Of a DNA stretch of 64,000 bases, positions 21,065-31,224 are shown in pieces (position 1 is the first letter of the stretch; the number at the start of each line of letters is the position of its first letter). Position numbers and translations under genes: made by a program. The stretch covers positions 62,001 through 126,000 of the forward strand of contig JACEFZ010004193.1 of assembly GCA_014155875.1 (NCBI GenBank), read 5' to 3'. This DNA is from Cepaea nemoralis (lineage: Eukaryota; Mollusca; Gastropoda; Stylommatophora; Helicidae). The notes under the pieces were generated by a model. That model was not told where the DNA came from. It ran no database searches and saw only the letters and a program-made list of their open reading frames with translations.

Positions 21065-21535
21065 GCAGGTTACTTTGGTATGTGTGTGTTTGTATGTGTA
21101 TATGTGTGTTTATGTGTGTGTGCATGTGAGTGTGTTTGTATGTGTATATGTGTGTTTATGTGTGTGTGCATGTGAGTGTGTTTGTATGTGTATATGTGTG
21201 TTTATGTGTGTGCATGTGAATGTGTTTGTATGTGTATATGTGTGTTTATGTGTGTGCATGTGAGTGTGTTTGTATGTGTATATGTGTGTTTATGTGTGTG
21301 CATGTGAGTGTGTTTGTATGTGTATATGTGTGTTTATGTGTGTGCATGTGAGTGTGTTTGTATGTGTATATGTGTGTTTATGTGTGTGCATGTGAATGTG
21401 TTTGTATGTGTGTATGTGTGTGTCTTATGTGTGTATGTGTGTGTATGTTTATGTGTGTACATGTGAGTGTGTTTGTATGTGCATTTGTGTATGGGTATGT
21501 GTGTGGATATGGTGTGTGCATGTGTGTGTGTATGA
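21065..21535. repeat. TG-rich minisatellite
   Basis: A higher-order unit of about 44-48 bp (TGTGAGTGTGTTTGTATGTG, TATATGTGTGTTTATGTG, TGTGTGCA) repeats about eight times. The Cys/Val/Tyr-rich frames here are repeat artefacts. Confidence 0.95.
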
Positions 21536-21599
21536 AATAGTGTGAAGTGGGCGTATGGGTTGTGCGTGTGCGCGCTATATCGCGATAGTTCAGGGTGAG

Positions 21600-22205
21600 C
21601 CTTGATATAGTGATAGAATAGGTGAACCCGATGATCAGCTTGGGATGAGTGATATAGTCTTTTATCCCGATCACCAGTCTTGACCTAGTTGCATAATCTT
21701 TTAACCCGATGATCAGTCTTGACCTAGTTACATAATCTTTTAACCCGATGATCAGTCTTGGCCTAGTTACATAATCTTTTAACCCGATGATCAGTCTTGG
21801 CCTAGTAACATAATCTTTAAACCCGATGATCAGTCTTGGCCTAGTAACATAATCTTTAAACCCGATGATCAGTCTTGGCCTAGTAACATAATCTTTAAAC
21901 CCGATGATCAGTCTTGGCCTAGTAACATAATCTTTAAACCCGATGATCAGTCTTGGCCTAGTAACATAATCGTTTAAGCCAATGATCAGTCTTGACCTAG
22001 TATCATAATCTCCTAACCCGATGATCAGTTTTGACCTAGTATCATAATCTTTTAACCCGATGACGTCTTGGCCTATAAACATAATCTTTTAACCCAATGA
22101 CGTCTTGGCCTATAAACATAATCTTTTAACCCAATGACTAGTCTTAACCTAGTAACATAGTCTTTGAACCCAATGATCAATCTTGACCTAGTATCCTAAT
22201 AATTT
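21600..22205. repeat. 39-bp minisatellite, about 15 units
   Basis: Unit: AACCCGATGATCAGTCTTGG then CCTAGTAACATAATCTTTA. 39 bp equals 13 codons, so the minus strand stays open for 234 codons with the 13-residue repeat DYVTRPRLIIGFK. Units 21790-21960 are almost identical; the edges are diverged. Confidence 0.97.
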
Positions 22206-22210
22206 AATCC

Positions 22211-22255
22211 AGGGGTCACCAAACGACGGCTCGCGGGCCGGATCCGGCTTGCAAC
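22211..22255 (+). mobile_element. hAT terminal sequence (left)
   Basis: CAGGGGTCACCAAACGACGG and the following GCTCGCGGGCCGGATCCGG have the form of the 5' end of many animal hAT elements. It points toward the transposase remnant at 23114. A diverged possible right-end-like sequence (GTTGAAGAACACTG, 22877-22893) lies between; I cannot prove which ends pair. Confidence 0.55.
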
Positions 22256-22491
22256 GTCAGTTCATCAGGTCCGCCGACGATGCTCGAATTTACTTGATAA
22301 AACGTATGGAACACTATTATGTTTAGAATACTAGGTGATCTTCACACGTGCGGAGACCTCCTGGCTTCTTTTTGCCTTAAATTGACTATTTTCAATTTTT
22401 AACCTATAGTATCTAGATTTTCTTGTTTATTGTAATGTTTGATTATTTCGCGCCATTCCAAGTCTTTCCCAGTCACGTGGTAGCTCCATAG

Positions 22492-22492
22492 C

Positions 22493-22548
<56 letters not shown>
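22492..22548. repeat. (CA)n microsatellite
   Basis: About 27 CA units inside the hAT left part. Confidence 0.97.
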
Positions 22549-22550
<2 letters not shown>

Positions 22551-23113
22551 TCTTTACCTCCCCCAGATGCGTCCGGCTGTCAATACAGTTCCGACGCTCC
22601 AGAAATATTTACTTCTTGTTACCTGTCATCCATTTTATAGGTATGTAGCAAGGATTTTTTTGGGTTTAACAGTGATAGGTAAGTGAAATACAAGCGTGAA
22701 TAGAGGCATTAAAGTAGCGCACATAGTATTATGTGTATTGTGAATAGTGTTATTATGAAAATATTATCCCCAGCTCCGATAAAATTCCCCGGTCAAGGTG
22801 TATGGGCAGAAATGTTGCGTTTTGGCGATATAGGTCTGTTTCGGTGGACCCATAGCTGCCACTCGCGGAACCCGGTTGAAGAACACTGCTCTAGGTTGTT
22901 TAATTTATATATTTTGCAAACCTTATTATGTGAGATATTATATTACCAAAAGGACCTATACACTGTATGGATACTTTATAAACTTTATAGCTGTAACTTC
23001 ACCAGTGACCCCTAGTCCTCTGCTTTTCTTGTTTTTCAATAGGATTTTAATTATGTTTCTAATTCAATATCTTTTTATTTCATTTTCAGACCCCGTTTAC
23101 TTTACTCTTCATT

Positions 23114-24665
23114 ATGGCTACTAAGAAATGAAAAGTGGACCCCGAGTAGTGTTGCATTTTCAATGAAGAATGGGGAGTCAAGTACTTCTTTGTGGAAACA
23201 AAGGACCTGAAAATCATTTGCCGCTTTGAAAAAAGTACACTCTTCGGCGTAACAATGAAATAAAACATCTGTCAACATATTCAAAGTTTTCCGAAAAGAT
23301 ACACTCTTAGAAATATGAGTCCATGAAACGTGGTTTAGAAACACAATGAATGAATCACTGAAAAACGAGAAGTAGGTTGAGAGCTTTACCAAAGCACAAC
23401 TACAAAAAACAATGAACGTTGCGGCCAAAGCCTTCGTCAGCACAGAACAAACAAACAAAAATCGATTAAACTAGAAACACAAAGAAATCTCTTCACTAGA
23501 AAGTTTGCTGAAAATGAATCGGTCACTCGTACAAGTTACACAATAGTGCATACAATGGCAGAATGGGGAAAACCGTTTACTGATGGCAACTTCATCACAG
23601 AGTGTATGATGGAAGCAGCAAATGACTTGTGTCATGAGAAAGCCGATTTGTTTGGAACTATCAGCCAGTCAGCAAATTCAGTTGTGCGGAGAAGAGCAGA
23701 ACTTAGAGAGAACATAGTGCTACATATACGAGAAAGCTAGGTCTTGTTGTGGTATTCTCTGACGTTGGATGGGTCTACTAATCTCTCGAGTACATCACAA
23801 CTTCTCGTGTTCATTAGCGGTGTCAATTTGGACTTTCAGATAACGGAAGAGTTGGCATCCATTTGCATCATGCATGGAACAACAACTGGGAAAGACATTT
23901 CCGTGAAAGTGCAAACAATTTATTCAATGGAATAAGCTTCGAGGGTTACAGTAGATGGAGGAGAAACATGGCTGGAGTGAGTACGGGTCTGGTTGGGCAG
24001 ATCAGAATTCAGTTGGAAGATGTGCAAATTCCGGGCGCTGTGTCATCATACATCAGCAAGCAGTCTGAGGGAAAGACTAAGATATTCCTTGTGCACTGAA
24101 AAACCAGTCGTTTCTGCTGTGAACTTCATTTGGGGACATGCACTCCGTCACCGCCAGTTCCGGGTTTTTCTTGAAGAAATTGATTCTGAATTCTGTGACT
24201 TGCCTTATCACATATCAGTGAGGTGGCACAGCTGAGGTGGTAAGGTCCTGTTTCGTTTTTACAAGCTCCGAAACGATATAGATGTTTTCCACACTACAAA
24301 AAAGATGGAGCTAATTCACAGCTGTCACATCCTACCTGGCTGTCAAAGTTGCCATTATTGGTCGACATCACATCCCCATGAATGAACTGAACTTGAACTT
24401 GAAGCTTGAGCTTCTAAGAAATTTTGGATTTCTTCGTTGCAGCATCACTAAATACTTTCTGATGTAAGGTGAATGTCTCTGAAGCTAACTTCTCAAGGAA
24501 AACAATATCTGGCAGTTGTACGTTTTCCGTTCAAGGATGAACACGCACAAACACAATTGTTTTTCCACTTTGGTTTAAGAATAATTGAGAATGCTGCATC
24601 AACATTGTTGTGTCATGGAAGTCATAACGATCTTATAAAACAAGATTTATCAGGATGCAATTAAC
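23114..24665 (+). pseudogene. hAT transposase, GTF2IRD2/ZBED type (dead)
   Basis: The frame starts ATGGCTACTAAGAAA, has stops after MATKK and KVDPE, and continues CCIFNEEWGVKYFFVETKD, the N-terminus typical of the hAT family that gave rise to GTF2IRD2. Further blocks, broken by stops and frameshifts, are EWGKPFTDGNFITECMMEAA (23565), LTLDGSTNLSSTSQLLVFI (the first catalytic Asp region), GTTTGKDI, TVDGGETW, VNFIWGHALRHRQFRVFLEE, CDLPYHISVRWHS (the conserved VRW), and FPFKDEHAQTQLF. The C-terminal dimerisation block is not seen. Function in intact elements: cut-and-paste transposition. Confidence 0.8.
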
Positions 24666-24924
24666 AACTCAAAATGGAAACTATTATCTTTTTTTTTTCT
24701 GTTTTGATGACGCTAAAGAAACCAATGAAACTGTAAATTGATTGTAACGAAACTAATGTCATTTTTGCTTCTCTTTTAAAATAAATTACGACATACCAAT
24801 TAATTATTTTATAAAACCCATTAACAACACTCAGAAAAAAAGCAAACCAATGACGTCGGAGAATTTGTCATAAATACAAAAGCAATTCTGTGGCTTAAGG
24901 GATAATGAGAATGCGTTTATTAAT

Positions 24925-25272
24925 TTCCCGACATATCGAGTCGAGGGTTCGACATATCGAGTGGAGGGTTCGACATACAGCGTCACGTGTTCGGCATACC
25001 GAGTAGGGGGTTCAACATACCGAGTCGAGGGTTAGACATACCGAGCCGAGGTTTCGACATACCGAGTCGAGGGTTCGACATACTGAGTCGAGGATTTGAA
25101 ATACAAATTCGAGGGATTGACATACCGATTCGAGAGCTCGACATACCGAGTCGAGAGTTCAACATACCAAGTCGAGGATTTGAAATACATAGTCGAGGGA
25201 TTGGCATACCGAGTCGAGATTTAGATATACCGAGTCAAGGGTTCGACATACCGAGTTGAGCATTCGACATCC
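24925..25272. repeat. 21-bp minisatellite, about 16 units
   Basis: Unit: GTTCGACATACCGAGTCGAG plus G. 21 bp is seven codons, so both strands stay open (RGFDIPS on plus, MSNPRLG on minus). Units are diverged at 5-20% by eye. Confidence 0.97.
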
Positions 25273-25400
25273 GCCGGCGATTTAGAAGGAGACTGCTTTT
25301 CGTTTATTTCGATGGTACGAAGTGTTGGCCGTTCAGAAACCGATGGCAATCTTCTGAGTGTAAAATTGCCTTGTACATTACAAACAGTACATAAATGATG
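25270..25400 (+). repeat. SINE type 1, diverged
   Basis: CCGGCGATTTAGAAGGAGAC, GTTCAGAAACCGATGGCAA and ACAAACAGTACATAAATGATG follow type 1 order. An older copy. The C-terminal part of the minus open frame 25657-25304 is this SINE, so that frame is not a clean gene. Confidence 0.7.
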
Positions 25401-25675
25401 GGGTTAATTGCAACTTTATATTTTAAAAAGGACGTTGGAGCACAATAAGCTTGACGTACATGTAGTAGCTCGGTGAGGGATGCCCCACCTGTATTCAGAG
25501 ATGCTGACATGACACCATCCTCCTCCGCGTGGGTCCAGTCCACGGTGAACTTCAAGTTGGTCTTCTTCCTCGTGACATCACTTCCGTTCTGGAGTTTCCC
25601 GGCCAATTCAACTGCTTTTTGTGAATTTTGAGTGTCAGGATCGTAGTGTTTGAACAACTAGTTACAGTTAGTTAC
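25401..25675. other. Unrecognised open stretch (minus)
   Basis: The minus strand is open from 25657 (KKTNLKFTVDWTHAEEDG, ASLNTGGASLTELLHV). I do not recognise it. It runs into a SINE and has no splice signals that I can define. Could be an old exon or an element fragment. Confidence 0.25.
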
Positions 25676-25679
25676 TTAG

Positions 25680-26110
25680 CCTTTACTAGACGTGGCAGTC
25701 AACCCCAGCAATTGTGGCTGTTTGTGAGATCTTGGTAAGTTTGCGTTCAGTAGTTTGCCATTGCTATCTGAACGATCAGTACTCATACAATTGTATAAAA
25801 GGGTTTAAAGGACAAGATGATAGACTTCATTGCAACGGATTTTATCCCATATGACTCGAAACCGTCGCACAAAGCACGACCTCCTTAGCTCCAGCGACGA
25901 CCCCCGGGGGTCTCCGAGAATTGAACACATGAATCGAACCCACAATCTTCGGCGAGCTAGGCAGGCGGTGTAATAACTTCACCACGGAGGCTCCAGAACC
26001 ATTGTATGAAAACCAGCGCAAGGCTGCTTGCTTCCAAGTCGCTCGCATTGAGTTTCTAACGCAATATTGGGGATTGTGAATTGAGTACGCACCTCTCTCG
26101 CCACATTGCC
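25680..26110 (-). repeat. SINE type 1 split by SINE type 4
   Basis: The left part (25690-25800) holds CAGTCAACCCCAGCA...AGTAGTTTGCCATTGCTATC. The right part (26001-26110) holds GAAAACCAGCGCAAGGCTGC and the head complement. In unsplit copies (47338-47485) these parts are contiguous through CATACCATTGTATGAAAACC. Confidence 0.85.
25801..25997 (-). repeat. SINE type 4 nested in SINE type 1
   Basis: Minus strand: TCTGGAGCCTCCGTGGTGAA (head start, box A), TTGTGGGTTCGATTCATG (box B), then GACCCCCGGGGGTCGTCGCT and ATATGGGATAAAATCCGTTG. It is flanked by ACAATTGTATAAAA (25787-25800) and ACCATTGTATGAAAA (25998-26012), a diverged target duplication. Confidence 0.82.
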
Positions 26111-26576
26111 AGAGGAATATCAAGAACTACGCAATAAGATTAGAGTTTAAGCAATCTTAAAATAAGAAATGATCTCACGCAATCACAGATACTATCAACT
26201 TAATTAAAACTAATTTCCCAGTAGTGTCTTTCGTTTGCTTTTCAGAAATCTATAATTTGTCATGCACTTGTCTTTCTACACAGTCTCCTCCATTGTTCGG
26301 GTGTCAGACTTTCTTCCTAGGAAAGCTAGCAGTCTCTTATTTTCTCAGTATCGTTCCGGATGTTCTATGGTCGCTCTTATCTCCCTTGAAATTGGAAGAG
26401 TACTTGCCCTCCAAATTCACGTACACGATAAGCCGATGGCTTATACATTTATTTCTTAGCATGGCACTTTGGGAATGAACATTTACTGATGGCACACTGA
26501 CTTATGTGTTTGTACAAAATATTTAATATGAGGAAGGAGGACAGGGGAAGGAGAGGTAGACAGGAGGAGTAGTAGG

Positions 26577-26880
26577 ATTCATTCATTCATTCAGTAGCAT
26601 GTCCTTTGCAGAACCTCGCTCCCATAACAACCTTCCGGAAAACCTCTCGATCATAAGCAAGATGTCCCGCGTCCGATACACCCATCTGGAGATCATCCGC
26701 CACATCCTGCACTCATCTTCTCTTTGGCCTTCCTTTTCCTCTCTTCCCAGGCATATACGCCTCCATTATTTTTCTCTCCAAACTTTCGTGGCGTTTCAAG
26801 TGACCAAAATATTTCAATTTTCTTGTTTTATCGTCTTTAATAGCCAATCTTCTTCAATATTCAGCTCTTGAAGTATGGAT
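26577..26880 (-). mobile_element. LINE 3' end with (GAAT)n tail
   Basis: The minus strand reads ELNIEEDWLLKTIKQENLNI, a stop or two, KGRPKRR, VQDVADDLQMGVSDAGHLA and DREVFRKVVMGARF. This is the C-terminal signature of RTE/CR1-type ORFs. ATTCATTCATTC at 26577-26593 is the inverted GAAT tail. Same family as 696-811. Confidence 0.78.
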
Positions 26881-26974
26881 GCATTTGTTCTTTCCTTTAC
26901 CCAAAGTAGTAGGATAAGGAAGGAAAAGGAGACGAGGAAGACGATGAAGAAATTGAGGAGGATAACAATAGGAG

Positions 26975-27112
26975 AAAAAAAAAGAAGGAAGAAGAACAAC
27001 AAGAAGAACAATAACAAAACAACAACAACAGATAACAATAACAACAACGACGACGAATAATAACAACAACAACTACAACAACAATAACAACAACAAAAAT
27101 AATAACAATTTA
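26975..27112. repeat. A-rich (AAC)n/(AAG)n low-complexity
   Basis: A purine-rich run of AAC, AAG and AAT trinucleotides. The Leu/Phe/Cys-rich minus frames come from it. Confidence 0.9.
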
Positions 27113-27495
27113 AAAAAACTGCGGTTTCTTTCCTTTTTTTTTTTCTTTTCAACTCTTATGGTTTATAACTAATTCCTGTTTACCACCTCACTTTGCAAAC
27201 TTGATCAGCTTTACACCTAACAAGATGACATCTCCAACTGACAACTACAGGATCGGACCTCAACATTTAGCACCAACAGTCCAACATTTCTCCAGTAAAT
27301 CAACAGAGGCCAGTGCAATGTAGGAGTAGTGACGCCCCTGAAAACTACTCGAGGTATGCAATAATAGGAACATAACAATTTCACGTTAGTGACGCCCCTG
27401 AATCCCGTTTGATGTATACAATAACAAGAACATAACTTTACACACTGGCTATTTGATTATCTTTGGACATAATGAGAAGTGTGAGAAAAAAATAT
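27113..27495. other. Unassigned; one 65-70-bp duplication
   Basis: 27325-27395 and 27389-27455 share TAGTGACGCCCCTGAA and GTATNCAATAA.A.GAACATAAC. Nothing else recognised. Confidence 0.5.
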
Positions 27496-27497
27496 AA

Positions 27498-27560
27498 AAG
27501 TCTAGAAAATATGACAACTGGAAGGACTTGTGGGAAGAGAGAAAGGGCGAAGTTTAAGGG
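27498..27560 (+). mobile_element. RTE-like LINE C-terminal scrap
   Basis: LENMTTGRTCGKRE corresponds to LEN..TTGK..GKR in better copies (16375-16520, LINE A). Confidence 0.5.
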
Positions 27561-27589
27561 GCAGATCATACCGTAATGTAAAATTTAAT

Positions 27590-27990
27590 TTAATGGTGTT
27601 AATTTGAGGCAAGTACAGTCATTCATGTATTTAAACATATGGATAACATCAGATGCATGACGTATCACAGAGATAAAGAACGAAACAGGACAAGCAAAAA
27701 ACTGCAGTTTGTAAAATGAAGAACATCTTACGCATTAAACCCTTGTCATTGGAGATTAGGAAACGAACTCTTGCATGCTAGTTAGCATGGTTTTTAAAAT
27801 AAGGTTGCGAATCCTGAAGTATTAGCAAACAAGCAACAACAACAAAATTACCCCGAGGTCTTAGAGATGTGGTTTTACAGGAGAATACTAAAGATTGCAT
27901 GCATAGAAACCAAGAGAACTAAATGCTTCGAAAGAGGTTAATACTCAAAGACAGCTTGTGACGAACATCAGATGGAGGTAACATTATGGG
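27590..27990 (+). pseudogene. RTE-like LINE, RT C-terminal remnant 1
   Basis: Fragments ITSDA...TEIKNETGQAKN and EVLEMWFYRRILKI are in the order of the post-catalytic RT region (YLGT..TSDG...EI..RI..AK; then the .E.WF.RR.L.I motif). Many stops. Confidence 0.6.
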
Positions 27991-28039
27991 CAAAGGAAAC
28001 CCAGAACATATTGTAAAAACAATATGTTCCGTTTCAACA

Positions 28040-28325
28040 ATTCGTTCTGTACAACAATAAGTGAAAATAATTGGCTTTAGCTTGAATAATAGGAAGACAG
28101 AAGTCATGGTGATATCAAAGTAACAGATTGTGCCTAAATGTACAATGAAAATAAATTAGTTTATTTTGGGGCCAGTGTAGAAATTCAAATATCTAGACAC
28201 ATGAATAATATCAGATGGAAGATGCAATACAAAGATAAAGAACAGAATCGGGCATACAAAAACTACACTCTTTCAAATAAAGGACATTTTATGCAACAAG
28301 TTCTTGTCATTGGAAGTTAGAATAA
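28040..28325 (+). pseudogene. RTE-like LINE, RT C-terminal remnant 2
   Basis: KTEVMVISK, NKLVYFGASVEIQISRHMN and MQYKDKEQNRAYKN are the thumb/connection part of an RT (KT..M..S and the YLG block). It abuts the 3' end of LINE A, which lies in the opposite orientation. Confidence 0.6.
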
Positions 28326-28455
28326 ATTGCGTGCATGTTGCATAGAATGAATTTAAAACCATCCATTATGTGCCATGCCGGTAAGCGTGGGCGGTCATGT
28401 TCTGCCATCTCACCCGATCACTAGAGTCGTGGATCAGCTCTGTGTCTCGACCATG

Positions 28456-28716
28456 CTACGTGGCCAAGCCATCCAGGTACTTGCTTCTAGGTCTTCCCCT
28501 TGGTCTCTTCCCTTCGATCTTGCCAGTTGTCACCAAGTTCTCCAAGTCACTTCTTCTCATAACATGCCCAAAAAATTGTGACTGTCTACGTCTAATGTCT
28601 CTAATCAGCTTACGATCTTCATTTGTCTCTTGAAGGACTTGCTCATTGGTTTTTCTGTCTGTCCATGGTATTCTTTGCATTTTCCTCAGGAACCACATTT
28701 CCACAGCAATCAGCTG
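28456..28716 (-). pseudogene. LINE A C-terminal domain, after in-frame stop
   Basis: Same frame as the RT. VEMWFLRKMQRIPWTDRKTN, FFGHVMRRSDLENLVTTGKI and GKRPRGRPRSKYLDGL form the standard C-terminus of this LINE group. It is separated from the RT only by the TAA at 28717-28719. Confidence 0.85.
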
Positions 28717-30783
28717 TTATTCAGCTTGACTGCTTATTGTCCACGCTTCACATCCATACAAAAGCACAGGTTCTATGTAGCACCTCAATACTCTTTTTCT
28801 CGTTTCAATTGATATCTTTTTATTGGTCAGTATGTTTTTCATCTTGCAAAAGGCTACCTTCGCAATGGCAATTCTTGTTCTAATCTCTTCAAGGCATCTC
28901 CAATCAGATGTTGCGACTGTGCCGAGATAACAGTATCGATTCACTTGTTTAAGAATATGCCCATCTACTCGTATATCACATTGTGGTTTTTCCTTCTTCC
29001 CAGTGACGACCATAATCTGTGTCTTCTTAATATTCAGTTCTAACCCTAGTTGTTCACTGTGTGCAACAACCGCATCTACTAAATTTTGCAGGTCCTGTTC
29101 ATTGTCTGCAATCAAGACTGTATCATCTGCATATCTAATGTTATTGATGTATCTTTCCCCAATGTTGATTCCTTCCATATCTACTATATTTCTGATTATA
29201 TTTTCACTGTACAGGGAAAAAAGATCTGGAGACATTACACATCCCTGTCTCACACCTCTTTTAATAGGCTGATATTGACCTACATCGTTATCAATTCTGA
29301 TGGCAGCTTGTTGTTTCCAATATATGTTTTTTACAAGTCTATGGTCTTTTCCATCAATTTGTAGATCTTCAAGCAACCTTATCATGTCGACATGTCTCAC
29401 GTTATCGAAAGCCTTTGTGTAGTCAATAAAGCAAAGATATAGATCTTTGTTTACTTCTATAGAACGCTCAATTACTGTTCTCAGTATATACACAGCATTT
29501 ACTGTGCCCTTGCCTTCTACAAACCCACATTGTTCTTCTCCTATTTCGGGTTGTATTTTCTTCCTAACTCTTTGCATGATAATTCTCAGCAGAATCTTCA
29601 TAATGTGGTTCATTATACTAATTGTTTTATGTTGATCGCATTCCATGGCTCCTGATTTCTTCGGGATTGCAATAAATATAGAATTACATAATTGATGAGG
29701 TATATCTCCAGTATCGTATATTGCGTTCAGCAGTCTGGTGACTTGGTCTATTCCATATTCTTCTAAGGCATTGATCATTTCTACTGTGATGTTATCTGTA
29801 CCCGGGGTCTTGCCAGTTTTCATATGGTTAAGAGCATTCTGAACTTCTATCTTCAAAATTGATGGTCCTTCATTATTATTCCGATGATCATATTGTTCTT
29901 CTCTTGTATCATCATAAAGGTCTTTCACATAATCTGACCACGCATGTAAAATCTGATCTTTTTCTATTATGATTTTGCCATCTTTGGTTTTTAGGCAACC
30001 CGTTGATGTGTGTGTTCTTTTGTTAGTGATGTCATTAATTCTTTTGTGCATTAATTTGGTATTCCGGGTGTTGTGTTGGTGTTCAATTTCCTTGCAATTT
30101 TCCTCAAGCCATGTTTCTTTTGCCTCTTTGCATAGCTTCCTAATTTTCCTATGAATCTCTTCATATTTTTCCTTGTTATTTTTGTTATTTCTTCTTACTT
30201 CCATGAGTTTTAAGATGTCTTCCGTCATCCATTTCTTGCGTCCTGTTATCTTTATTTTTGGGATGGTTGTTTCTGCAACTTGGTTGAATGATTTCTTTAA
30301 TATTTCCCATTGGTCACTGACGTCTTGAAATAATATTTCCATATCGGACAATGCATCGAATCTGTTCTTTACCTCTACGTTGAATTTATCTTTTATTTCC
30401 TCACTCTTCAGTGCTTGTAGATCAAATTTTGTGTTTCTTGGTGAATATTTGACTTTCTTTAATTTTATATGTAAATTGCTTAAGATTAATCTATGGTCGC
30501 TGTAGCAGTCTGCGCTTGGTATAGTTTTTGCGACTTTTAAGGCATTTCGAAATCTTCTGTTGATGAGGATGTAATCAATCTGATTTCTAATCTTATGATC
30601 AGGACTCCTCCATGTCCATAATCTCCTTGGGTGCTGTTGAAACCAGGTGTTTCCAATAATCAAATCTTGCTCTTTTGTCCACTGTACTAGTCTGCAACCT
30701 CTTTCATTCTGTTCCCCTAGTCCATACTTGCCTACTATGCATCCGTCCTGTTGATTTCCAACTTTGGCATTCAAGTCACCCAT
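28717..30783 (-). CDS. LINE A endonuclease C-part and reverse transcriptase
   Basis: 688 codons. Residues 1-9 are MGDLNAKVG (endonuclease catalytic block), followed by NQIDYILINRRF and YSDHRLILSNLH. After a charged linker (KITGRKKWMTEDILKLMEVR), RT motifs appear in order: MKTGKTPGTDNIT, SIFIAIPKKSGA, CGFVEGKGT, LCFIDYTKAFDNV (catalytic Asp), GVRQGCVMSPDLF, IRYADDTVLIADN (catalytic Asp pair), GLELNIKKTQIMV and YLGTVATSDW. All polymerase aspartates are present. The frame ends at a TAA that falls inside the ORF: the same frame continues to 28456. Confidence 0.9.
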   Translation of the reverse strand: MGDLNAKVGNQQDGCIVGKYGLGEQNERGCRLVQWTKEQDLIIGNTWFQQHPRRLWTWRSPDHKIRNQIDYILINRRFRNALKVAKTIPSADCYSDHRLILSNLHIKLKKVKYSPRNTKFDLQALKSEEIKDKFNVEVKNRFDALSDMEILFQDVSDQWEILKKSFNQVAETTIPKIKITGRKKWMTEDILKLMEVRRNNKNNKEKYEEIHRKIRKLCKEAKETWLEENCKEIEHQHNTRNTKLMHKRINDITNKRTHTSTGCLKTKDGKIIIEKDQILHAWSDYVKDLYDDTREEQYDHRNNNEGPSILKIEVQNALNHMKTGKTPGTDNITVEMINALEEYGIDQVTRLLNAIYDTGDIPHQLCNSIFIAIPKKSGAMECDQHKTISIMNHIMKILLRIIMQRVRKKIQPEIGEEQCGFVEGKGTVNAVYILRTVIERSIEVNKDLYLCFIDYTKAFDNVRHVDMIRLLEDLQIDGKDHRLVKNIYWKQQAAIRIDNDVGQYQPIKRGVRQGCVMSPDLFSLYSENIIRNIVDMEGINIGERYINNIRYADDTVLIADNEQDLQNLVDAVVAHSEQLGLELNIKKTQIMVVTGKKEKPQCDIRVDGHILKQVNRYCYLGTVATSDWRCLEEIRTRIAIAKVAFCKMKNILTNKKISIETRKRVLRCYIEPVLLYGCEAWTISSQAE

Positions 30784-30904
30784 TATGATAGTTACTTCAG
30801 AATTCTTGCATTTCTTGAAGGCTTTCTATAAATCACTATACAATTCATTGATGCTGTCATCACTACTGTCTGCTGTTGGTGCATAAAATTGTATGACGTT
30901 GACA

Positions 30905-31222
30905 TCAAAAGGTCTTCCACTCAACTTCACCAGTAACACTCTGTCTGATACAGTCCAATATCTTTTGATCGATTTTGCTCTCTCTGTATCCATTATAATT
31001 GCTGCTCCTCGCTGTTGTTTCTCTCCACCTAGAATATATTATTCTATATTCCTCAGATATCATAATGCCCATTCCTGTCCATCTGGTCTCACATACACCT
31101 AACAGGTTAATATTTAATCTTCTCATTTCATTCTTAATGTTATAAAATTTCCCATCCCCACTCATAGTTCTTACATTCCAAGTTCCTACTTTCAATGTTG
31201 ATATTCTTTTGCACTCAGTCAC
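30905..31222 (-). pseudogene. LINE A endonuclease, N-terminal part
   Basis: From a GTG codon the frame reads TECKRISTLKVGTWNVRTMS, then INLLGVCETRWTG (catalytic Glu). A one-base frame change near 31035 puts the downstream part (ISDRVLLVKLSGRPFDVN, QFYAPT) in the frame of 30783. An in-frame TAG lies immediately upstream and there is no ATG before TWNVRT. This is the exonuclease/endonuclease/phosphatase domain that nicks the target. Confidence 0.85.
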
Positions 31223-31224
31223 CT

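Noticed and set aside
21378..22082. 234-codon minus-strand repeat protein
   Set aside because: Pure 39-bp and TG repeat, no start context, no non-repeat domain.
25304..25657. 117-codon minus frame as a host gene
   Set aside because: Its last third is a diverged SINE, and the remainder has no motif or splice signals that I can defend.
26814..27152. Leu/Phe/Cys-rich minus frames as membrane proteins
   Set aside because: They come from the A-rich trinucleotide stretch.
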